A stretch of DNA of 41,772 bases from Mycolicibacterium septicum DSM 44393 (GTDB lineage Bacteria > Actinomycetota > Actinomycetes > Mycobacteriales > Mycobacteriaceae), in contig NZ_HG322953.1 in the NCBI RefSeq assembly GCF_000455325.1, positions 528,035 to 569,806 on the forward strand. The letters are read 5' to 3'. Made by a program: the position numbers and the translations under genes. Position 1 is the stretch's first letter, and each line of letters opens with the position of its first letter. Below, piece after piece: positions 33,590 through 40,151 of this stretch. The notes below the pieces were generated by a model. It made no database searches and was not told where the DNA came from. It saw only the letters and a program-made list of their open reading frames with translations.

Positions 33590-34207
33590 ATGACCGCGCC
33601 ACGTCGGCCCGCCACCGGAAGCCAGGCCCGTGCCGAACGCACCCGTGCGGCGGTGATCGCCGAAACGGTGCGCTGCATCCTGGACGAAGGATTCACCCCA
33701 CCCAGCGTCCGGCACATCACCGGGCGGGCCGGGGTGACGTGGGGTGTGGTCCAGTACCACTTCGGCGACCTCGACGGTCTGCTGATGGCCGTGGTGGACA
33801 AGGGATTCGGCGATCTGGCCGAAACGCTGGCCGACCTACCCGCCTTCGATGAGGGGATGACGACCCGGGCACGCACCGAGCTGATCGTCGACACCGTCTG
33901 GCGCGCATTCTCCAGCCCGGTGTCGATGGCGGCCCTGGAGATCCTGATCTCCACGCGGGGGATGCGTGACAGTTCGGCCAACACCCACCTGGCCGAGCTG
34001 ATGCAGCATCTCAACCGGCTGGGCTCCCATCTGGCCGAAGGACTGTCCGCGCCGAAGGGCGCCGGGATCGGAAATTTGATCTGGGCCACCCTGCGGGGCC
34101 TGGTCGTGGCGCAGATGGTGTGGCCGACGCCGGTCGACTCGTCGAGGGAGCTCGGGACATTGGTCGACGTCCTCGCCGCCTACATCGAGACGGAGCAGCC
34201 TTCCTGA
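33590..34207 (+). CDS. TetR-family transcriptional regulator
   Basis: The 205-residue protein has an N-terminal TetR helix-turn-helix (residues about 18-64): RAAVIAETVRCILDEGF, VRHITGRAGVTWGVVQYHFGDLDGL. A ligand-binding helical domain follows. It is the last gene of the SDR/DapB-fold operon and probably controls it. Its stop is four bases from the stop of the convergent monooxygenase gene. Confidence 0.85.
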   Translation: MTAPRRPATGSQARAERTRAAVIAETVRCILDEGFTPPSVRHITGRAGVTWGVVQYHFGDLDGLLMAVVDKGFGDLAETLADLPAFDEGMTTRARTELIVDTVWRAFSSPVSMAALEILISTRGMRDSSANTHLAELMQHLNRLGSHLAEGLSAPKGAGIGNLIWATLRGLVVAQMVWPTPVDSSRELGTLVDVLAAYIETEQPS

Positions 34208-34211
34208 CGGC

Positions 34212-35387
34212 TCAGGCGGCCTGGCCTGCGTTCTCGGCGACCCGCTCGGCGTCGTAGGTGTTGATGGCGACGCTGTCGAGGATCGCTTGCAGTTGCTCCG
34301 CCTGTGCGTGCGGGGTGAGTTCGGTCGAGCGGTAGATGTGTCCTGCGGCGCGGGCCTGCCGGCGCACGTGGCCGGTGCGGTCGATGCGCAGGTTCTCGTA
34401 GTGCCGCAGCCGCGTGCCGATCTCGCCGGGCCGCGCGTCGCGCAAGACGACGGCCAACGTCATCGCGTCTTCGATGGCCTGGTTGGCGCCCTGGCCGAGG
34501 TGCGGCGTGACCGCATGGGCACTGTCGCCGAGAAGGGTGATCCGATCCGTGGACCAACGGTCCAACGGTTCCCGGTCGTAGATTCCCCACCGGAACGTGG
34601 AATCCATCGCGTCGATGATCGATGACACTCTCGGGTCCCAGCCCCGGTAGGCAGCCGCGAGTTCGGCCACATCGCCAGGGGCGGTCCATGATTCGGTCAC
34701 GGTGAGGTTGGTGGGGACGAATGCGACGATGTTGATCAGCTCGCCGGCGGACACCGGGTAGGCCAGGAAACTCTGCCGGGGGCCGAGCCACATCGAGCTG
34801 GCATTCATGTCGACCACTCCGCGCAGCCGGTCGGCGGGAATCAGCCCGCGGTAGGCCATGATTCCCTCGCTCACGGGTGCGGCCGGGCGCGTCACCTTGC
34901 CCTGCAGCCGCGAGTGGATGCCATCGGCGCCGACCAGGAGGTCCGCGTCGACCGTTGTGCCGTCGGAGAATTCGACCCGGACCCCGTCGCCGTGCTCGGT
35001 GGCCCCGACGCAGGATCGGCCCAACTGCAGGGCGTCGGCGGGCAGCGCGTCGGCCAGCACTTTCTGGAACTCGCCGCGGTGCAGACACCAGGTGCGTGCC
35101 GGGTCCCCGAAGCCGAGCGTCGACGGCTCGCCGGCTATCGGCTCGGCCTGCCAGGTGCGGAACTGATAGTGCGTGACCGGACCGGCGATCGCTGCCACCG
35201 CATCGCCCACGCCGAGCTTGTTCAGGATGCGGGATCCGTTCGTGGCGATGGCGACCCCGGCGCCGAGCGCCTTGAGCTCGTGCGCCTGTTCGTACGCGGT
35301 CGCGTCGATGCCATTGGCTCGTAGAGCAATTGCGGCGGTCAACCCGCCGATACCCGCGCCCACGACGGCAACTCGAAGTCCGGTCAT
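34212..35387 (-). CDS. FAD-dependent monooxygenase (class A, salicylate-hydroxylase-like)
   Basis: The 391-residue flavoprotein has the FAD fingerprint GAGIGGLTAA (residues 10-19), the class A DG motif in VGADGIHS, and the second FAD motif LLGDSAHAVTPHLGQGANQAIED. Such enzymes hydroxylate aromatic or related compounds with NAD(P)H and oxygen. The substrate is unknown. GAGGAGGG sits just upstream of the ATG at 35387. The gene is divergent from a TetR gene, and the shared promoter region holds two copies of a palindromic operator, so induction by a small molecule through that repressor is likely. Confidence 0.87.
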   Translation of the reverse strand: MTGLRVAVVGAGIGGLTAAIALRANGIDATAYEQAHELKALGAGVAIATNGSRILNKLGVGDAVAAIAGPVTHYQFRTWQAEPIAGEPSTLGFGDPARTWCLHRGEFQKVLADALPADALQLGRSCVGATEHGDGVRVEFSDGTTVDADLLVGADGIHSRLQGKVTRPAAPVSEGIMAYRGLIPADRLRGVVDMNASSMWLGPRQSFLAYPVSAGELINIVAFVPTNLTVTESWTAPGDVAELAAAYRGWDPRVSSIIDAMDSTFRWGIYDREPLDRWSTDRITLLGDSAHAVTPHLGQGANQAIEDAMTLAVVLRDARPGEIGTRLRHYENLRIDRTGHVRRQARAAGHIYRSTELTPHAQAEQLQAILDSVAINTYDAERVAENAGQAA

Positions 35388-35412
35388 GAGGCCCTCCTCA
35401 ATCCGCAACAAA

Positions 35413-35428
35413 TGTACCGATCGGTACG
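35413..35428. promoter_or_regulatory. TetR operator copy 1
   Basis: TGTACCGATCGGTACG, matching the perfect palindrome of copy 2 except for the last base. It lies at the predicted transcription start (about 35428) of the monooxygenase gene, where bound repressor would block initiation or clearance. Copies 1 and 2 are 30 bases apart centre to centre, about three helical turns, and share an 18-base direct repeat (35410-35427 and 35440-35457). Confidence 0.8.
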
Positions 35429-35431
35429 CTA

Positions 35432-35463
35432 TTGACTATAAATGTACCGATCGGTACAGTCAA
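35432..35463. promoter_or_regulatory. Two opposed, interlocked promoters for the monooxygenase and TetR genes
   Basis: Plus strand: TTGACT (35432-35437), 17 bases, TACAGT (35455-35460), then six bases to the TetR GTG. Minus strand: TTGACT (35463-35458), 17 bases, TATAGT (35440-35435). Each -35 shares three bases with the opposite -10. Both have near-consensus hexamers and the ideal spacer. The two polymerases could not bind at once. Confidence 0.75.
35443..35458. promoter_or_regulatory. TetR operator copy 2
   Basis: TGTACCGATCGGTACA is a perfect 16-base palindrome located in the common spacer of both opposed promoters. Repressor bound here would silence both genes, giving autoregulation and control of the monooxygenase together. 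Confidence 0.85.
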
Positions 35464-35466
35464 GGG

Positions 35467-36027
35467 GTGGCCCGCACAGCAGATCCCGTGAAGCGTGAAG
35501 AGCTGCTGAACGGTGTCGTCGGGTATCTCGAACGGCACGGCATCGGCGAGATGTCGCTGGCGCCGATGGCCGAGGCCCTGGGTACGAGCAAACGCATGCT
35601 GCTGTACTACTTCGGCGACCGGGCTGAGCTGCTGGCACAGGCCCTGGATGCGAGCCGTCCGCAATTGGGGGAGATGTTCGCCCGTGTCACCACCGCAGAC
35701 GAATTCGTGGCTGCGGCACGGACCCTGTGGCGGGAACTGACCCGGGGCGGCGAACGCCGCAATGTGCGCCTGCTGTTGCAGGTCCTCAGTCTGGCGGTCA
35801 CCGACCCCCAGACTTACGGCGAGGCCGCCCGAAACGCGGTCGAAGTGATGATCGCCCCGATCGCGCAAGCGTTGTCCGTGATCGGGTATCCCGCCGACAG
35901 CGCCTGCGCGCGTGCCACATTGGTGGTTTCCGGCCTGCGTGGACTGTGCCAGGACGGCCTGGTCACCGCGGACAGGCCGCGGGTCGACGCCGCCGCCGAG
36001 CTGTTGATAGCGGCATCAGTTGCCTAG
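35467..36027 (+). CDS. TetR-family repressor of the monooxygenase
   Basis: From the GTG at 35467 the protein has 186 residues. The DNA-binding domain is at 8-55 (KREELLNGVVGYLERHG, SLAPMAEALGTSKRMLLYYFGDRAEL), followed by a helical ligand domain. The -10 element TACAGT ends six bases before the GTG, so the mRNA is probably leaderless. The frame continues upstream to 35173 but that part is antisense to the monooxygenase. The two palindromes upstream are its likely binding sites. Confidence 0.86.
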   Translation: MARTADPVKREELLNGVVGYLERHGIGEMSLAPMAEALGTSKRMLLYYFGDRAELLAQALDASRPQLGEMFARVTTADEFVAAARTLWRELTRGGERRNVRLLLQVLSLAVTDPQTYGEAARNAVEVMIAPIAQALSVIGYPADSACARATLVVSGLRGLCQDGLVTADRPRVDAAAELLIAASVA

Positions 36028-36049
36028 GTCTCGGCGGCGAATATCCAAT

Positions 36050-36088
36050 GCGGCGGATCACTGCTTGATATTGACTGCAATCCGCCGC
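36050..36088. repeat. 39-base palindromic repeat, copy 1
   Basis: GCGGCGGAT (36050-36058) and ATCCGCCGC (36080-36088) form a perfect nine-base stem around a 21-base loop. It lies nine bases beyond the stop of the minus-strand DUF559 gene and 23 beyond the TetR stop. Copy 2 at 37101-37139 is identical at 37 of 39 positions; the two differences are T/C changes in the loop. Confidence 0.85.
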
Positions 36089-36096
36089 TTGGACGG

Positions 36097-37032
36097 CTAC
36101 GCGGCGCGGTCGAGTCGTGTGAACGCACACCCAGGCCCGCATGGGCGACCGGCTACCGCGATCCCGTGCCGGTGCAGAATCTGAGCGATCTTGGCTGCGG
36201 TCTGACACGGCCGGTCGAAGACCTGCCCATAGGACAGCCTGACGGTCGAACGGCCGTCGACCGCGGCATCCAGATCCCGTTCGAAATCCGCATCTCGCCT
36301 GGTCGCCGAATCATGAAACGCCCTGCCGTCGAGCTCGACGACGAGCTGTTCTCCGTACTCGGCGTCGCGATAGCAGACGCCGAGCGATGAGGCGGACCGC
36401 TGCTGGCGAGTCGCTCGCGGCAGACCGTGAGGACGCTCGACGCGGACAAGATAGCCGTGCTCAAGAACCGAGCAGGTGCCCTCGGCGATGTCGACGAGTG
36501 CCGCCCGCAACCAGCGACGACGCCGCAGCCGACCACGCGAGTCGAGGGCTTTCAGCAGCCGCCGCGCAGTGGTGCGCCGAGATTGGCAGGCATTGGCCAG
36601 CACGGCTATGGCATCGAGTTCGCGCGCAGAACGGCCGGCGACGTCGAGAGCGGCTTCCTCGTAACGCGTCCGCGGCGGGCCCGCGTTCCACAGCACACGA
36701 TCATCGAGGTGGGCGACACGGTGAATGCGGACGCCGACCGGCTCAGCCGATGTCGACCGTTGCCGATCGACGGCGACATGGATCGGCAACGATTGCGCAC
36801 CCAACGCCGATTCGAGGCAAAGGGCGGCCGGGGCCGCGTAAAGCACTGCAGCCCAAGCCCGTTGTATCCAGCTCAGCGGGCCGGTGTGTTCTACATAAAC
36901 GCCGGCGTGCACCCGCGCCCACTCATTGCGTCTGAGCAATCGTCGGATTTCATGCTCAGCCAGCCCCGCGTCCAACGCCTGCCGACGCGAGATCACCCCA
37001 TCCTGCTGCCGAAGAACATCACCGACGTCCAC
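36097..37032 (-). CDS. DUF559 / Vsr-like endonuclease-fold protein with N-terminal AbiEi-type winged helix
   Basis: The 311-residue basic protein has an N-terminal winged-helix segment (VLRQQDGVISRRQALDAGL, EIRRLLRRNEWARVHAGVYV) like the AbiEi antitoxin domain. Its C-terminal region (about 185-290) is of DUF559 type: a glutamate in SVLEHG, then YRDAEYGEQLVVELDGRAFH and RRDADFERDLD, matching the PD-(D/E)xK/Vsr-like nuclease core. Biochemical function is unknown; no methylase or toxin partner is adjacent. The start is GTG at 37032 without a clear ribosome-binding site. The gene is bracketed by two copies of a 39-base palindrome, so it looks like a discrete inserted cassette. Confidence 0.75.
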   Translation of the reverse strand: MDVGDVLRQQDGVISRRQALDAGLAEHEIRRLLRRNEWARVHAGVYVEHTGPLSWIQRAWAAVLYAAPAALCLESALGAQSLPIHVAVDRQRSTSAEPVGVRIHRVAHLDDRVLWNAGPPRTRYEEAALDVAGRSARELDAIAVLANACQSRRTTARRLLKALDSRGRLRRRRWLRAALVDIAEGTCSVLEHGYLVRVERPHGLPRATRQQRSASSLGVCYRDAEYGEQLVVELDGRAFHDSATRRDADFERDLDAAVDGRSTVRLSYGQVFDRPCQTAAKIAQILHRHGIAVAGRPCGPGCAFTRLDRAA

Positions 37033-37100
37033 AGAATCGATGCTCGTCGACCGGCGCGATCCTCACCAGAGCCGTTCGGCGATCTGTGGATAACCCCTAG

Positions 37101-37139
37101 GCGGCGGATCACTGCTCGATACTGACTGCAATCCGCCGC
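37101..37139. repeat. 39-base palindromic repeat, copy 2
   Basis: Same structure as copy 1: GCGGCGGAT (37101-37109), 21-base loop, ATCCGCCGC (37131-37139). It lies 19 bases beyond the stop of the minus-strand mmpL gene and 68 bases upstream of the DUF559 start, in the same orientation as copy 1. Each copy therefore follows a minus-strand stop codon and could act as a hairpin terminator. Confidence 0.85.
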
Positions 37140-37158
37140 AGTGCCGGCTCGGCGTGCT

Positions 37159-40011
37159 CTAGGCGTTCGACCGTTCCCGATCCATCGCCCGCGCCACCAC
37201 GCCGCGCGCCGGTCGCTCGCGCACCAGCTGTGGCCACCAGAACCAGCGGCCCATCAACGCCGCAATGGACGGTGTCATGAACGACCGGATCACCAGTGTG
37301 TCGAACAGCAGACCCAGTCCGATCGTGGAACCGACCTGGGCGACCACGATCATCTCGCTGACCACCATCGCCATCATGGTGAAGGCGAACACCAGACCGG
37401 CCGCAGTCACCACGGACCCGCTGCCACCCATGGCCCGGATGATGCCGGTGTTGATACCGGCAGGCAGTTCCTCTTTGAGTCGTGCCACCAACAGCAGGTT
37501 GTAGTCAGCGCCGACGGCCAGCAACACGATCACCGCCATCGCCATCACCATGAAGTGCAGTTCGATCCCGATCAGGTGTTGCCACACCAGAACCGACAAA
37601 CCGAATGACGTTCCCAGCGATATCAGCACCGTGCCGACGATCACGGCGGCCGCCACCAGGCTGCGGGTGATGATCAGCATGATGATGAAGATCAGGCACA
37701 GCGCCGAGATCCCGGCGATCAGCAGGTCGTAGTTGTTGCCCTCCTGCATGTCCTTGAACGCCGAGGCGGTACCGCCCATGTAGATCTTGGAACCCTCCCA
37801 CGGAGTGTTCTTCATGGCTTCCTTGGCGGCCAGCTTGACGTCGTCGATGATGCCGATGCCTTCCGGCGTCAGCGGATCACCATCGTGAGAGATGATGAAA
37901 CGCACGGCTTTTCCGTCCGGAGAGATGAAGCTCTTCATGCCGCGCTTGAAGTCGGCGTTGTTGAAGGTCTCCGGTGGAAGATAGAACGTGTCGTCGTTCT
38001 TCGAGTCGTTGAATGCCGTACCCATGGCGGTCTGGTTGTCCTGCATCTCCGCCATCTGATCCTGCAGACCCTTTTGGGTCTGATACATGGTCAGCATCAT
38101 CGTCTTCATGGTCCGCATGGTCTCGATCTGCGGCTGCATCATCGTTGCCATCTGCGGCATCAGTTCGTCGAGCCGATGCATGTCGGGCATCAGTTCCTGG
38201 ATGCTGTCGGTCAGCGTGTCGACACCGTCGAGGCCGTCGAACACCGAACGCATCGACCAGCACACCGGGATGTTGGCGCAGTGCGGTTCCCAGTACAGGT
38301 AGTTGCGCAGCGGACGCAGGAAGTCGTCGAAATCGGAGATGTGGTCCCGCAATTCGGCGACGTCGACCACCATCCGGTCCATCTTGCCGACCATGTTGTG
38401 GGTGATGCCGCTCATCTCCTGCATCAACGCGATCATCTGATCCATCGTGGTGATGGTCTTCTGCATCTCGTCGGCCTGCAGCAGCATGTCATCGGCGCGG
38501 TCCAGCATGTACTTGCGGTTCATCGTCTGCATGACCCCGCCCATACTCATCTGGGCGGGAATGGTGCTGAATTCCAGCGGCTCACCCTGCGGGCGGGTGA
38601 TGGCCTGCACGCTGCCGACCCCCGGCACTTCGAAAACTCGCTTGGCGATCCGGTCGATCACCAGGAAGTCCGCCGAATTGCGGACGTCGTGGTCGGTTTC
38701 GATGAGCAGCAACTCGGGGTTCATCTTGGCCGCCGAGAAATGCCGGTCCGCCGCCGCGAACCCCTCCTGTGCCGGCAGATCGGTCGGCAGGTAGTTGCGA
38801 TCGTTGTAGTTGGTCCGGTAGCCCGGCAGCGTGAGCAGGCCGACCAGCGAGAGCAGGATGGTGCCCAGCAAAACTGGCCCCGGCCAGCGCACCACGAAGG
38901 CCCCGAGTCGCCGCCAGAAGCGGATGCGCATGGCGCGCTTGGGCTCGAGCACCTTGCCGAACCGGCTGGCCACCGTGATCACCGCCGGGCCCAGCGTCAG
39001 CGCGGCCAACACCGTGACCGTCATGCCGACGGCCATCGGGATGCCGAGAGTCTGGAAATACGGCAGCCGGGTGAAGTGCAGACACAACGTCGCGCCGGCG
39101 ATCGTCATACCGGAGCCGAGCACCACGTGCGCCGTGCCGTGGAACATCGTGTAGTACGCCTGTTCGCGGTCCTCGCCCACGCTTCGGGCTTCCTGATATC
39201 TGCCGATCAGGAAGATCGCGTAGTCGGTGGCCGCGGCGATCGCGAGCGTGACCAGGAGCTGCGTCGCGAAGGTCGATAGTCCGATCAATTCGTGATAGCC
39301 GAGGAAAGCCACCACGGCGCGGGCAGCCGAGAGCTCGATCACCACCATCGCCAGCACCAGGATCACCGTGATGATCGACCGGTAGACGAGCATCAGCATC
39401 GTGATGATCACGACGAAGGTGACGCCTTCGATGATCTTGACGCTGCGGTCGCCGGAGATCTGCTGATCGGCGGCCAGGGCGGTCGGCCCGGTGACGTACA
39501 CCTTGAGGCCCGGGGGTGGGGTCAGCCCCGCGATCAGCTTCTGGACGGCCTCCACCGATTCGTTGGCCAGCGCCTCACCCATGTTGCCGGCCAGGTAGAC
39601 CTGCACATAGGTGGCTTTGCCGTCGTTGCTCTGCGCGCCGGCCTCGGTCAGCGGGTCACCCCAGAAATCCTGGACGTGCTCGACATGCTTCTTGTCGGCT
39701 TCCAGCTTGTCGACCATGTCGTTGTAGAACCGGTGGGCGTCGTCGTTGAGCTTGTCCTCGGCCTCCAGCACGATCATCGCGGAGCTGTCGGAGTGGAACT
39801 CGTCGAACACCGTGCCGACGCGCTTCATCGCGATCACCGACGGTGCGTCGCTGGGACTCATCGACACCGAGCGCATCTGGCCCACCACCTCGAGCGGAGG
39901 GACGGTGGCGCTCAGGTATGCGAGCAGTGCGATCCAGCCGACAATCACCGGAATGGCGAATCGACGGATCCATCGAGCAACCCCCGTGTGGGGGGCTCTG
40001 GAATCGGCCAT
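37159..40011 (-). CDS. MmpL-family RND transporter (MmpL4/5-like)
   Basis: From the ATG at 40011 the protein has 950 residues: an N-terminal helix (FAIPVIVGWIALLAYL), a large outer domain, five further helices with the proton-relay region DYAIFLIGRYQEA, then a second outer domain rich in Met and Gln coiled-coil (about 480-650) and a second helix bundle with VGADYNLLLVARLKEE. The sequence VPPLEVVGQMRSVSMSPSDAPS is typical of the MmpL4/MmpL5 group, which exports siderophores or lipids. No MmpS partner gene lies upstream or downstream. The ATG at 40011 begins MADSRAPHTGVARW; the frame extends to 40050 without homology. Confidence 0.87.
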   Translation of the reverse strand: MADSRAPHTGVARWIRRFAIPVIVGWIALLAYLSATVPPLEVVGQMRSVSMSPSDAPSVIAMKRVGTVFDEFHSDSSAMIVLEAEDKLNDDAHRFYNDMVDKLEADKKHVEHVQDFWGDPLTEAGAQSNDGKATYVQVYLAGNMGEALANESVEAVQKLIAGLTPPPGLKVYVTGPTALAADQQISGDRSVKIIEGVTFVVIITMLMLVYRSIITVILVLAMVVIELSAARAVVAFLGYHELIGLSTFATQLLVTLAIAAATDYAIFLIGRYQEARSVGEDREQAYYTMFHGTAHVVLGSGMTIAGATLCLHFTRLPYFQTLGIPMAVGMTVTVLAALTLGPAVITVASRFGKVLEPKRAMRIRFWRRLGAFVVRWPGPVLLGTILLSLVGLLTLPGYRTNYNDRNYLPTDLPAQEGFAAADRHFSAAKMNPELLLIETDHDVRNSADFLVIDRIAKRVFEVPGVGSVQAITRPQGEPLEFSTIPAQMSMGGVMQTMNRKYMLDRADDMLLQADEMQKTITTMDQMIALMQEMSGITHNMVGKMDRMVVDVAELRDHISDFDDFLRPLRNYLYWEPHCANIPVCWSMRSVFDGLDGVDTLTDSIQELMPDMHRLDELMPQMATMMQPQIETMRTMKTMMLTMYQTQKGLQDQMAEMQDNQTAMGTAFNDSKNDDTFYLPPETFNNADFKRGMKSFISPDGKAVRFIISHDGDPLTPEGIGIIDDVKLAAKEAMKNTPWEGSKIYMGGTASAFKDMQEGNNYDLLIAGISALCLIFIIMLIITRSLVAAAVIVGTVLISLGTSFGLSVLVWQHLIGIELHFMVMAMAVIVLLAVGADYNLLLVARLKEELPAGINTGIIRAMGGSGSVVTAAGLVFAFTMMAMVVSEMIVVAQVGSTIGLGLLFDTLVIRSFMTPSIAALMGRWFWWPQLVRERPARGVVARAMDRERSNA

Positions 40012-40069
40012 CAGGAACCCTTGGTGGTCGGTGAGGGGAGCACGATGCAACGGTCGGGCATTGTGCGAA

Positions 40070-40080
40070 GGCTTACCTTA
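40070..40080 (-). promoter_or_regulatory. Possible degenerate IdeR half-site upstream of mmpL
   Basis: GGCTTACCTTA matches nine of eleven bases of one half of the mycobacterial iron box, but the other half matches only three of eight. It overlaps a potential -10 (TAAGGT, minus strand) 64 bases before the mmpL ATG. Iron control is known for MmpL4/5 systems, so the position is sensible, but the match is weak. Confidence 0.25.
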
Positions 40081-40151
40081 CTACGTACTGTCGTGCCACC
40101 GTCCTACCAGACGCGGGACAGGGGTGGGCTGCCAGCGTGCTTCAGCAGGCA

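Noticed and set aside
37085..37093. TGTGGATAA, a perfect DnaA-box word
   Set aside because: Only one copy, no AT-rich unwinding region and no dnaA or dnaN nearby; not an origin.
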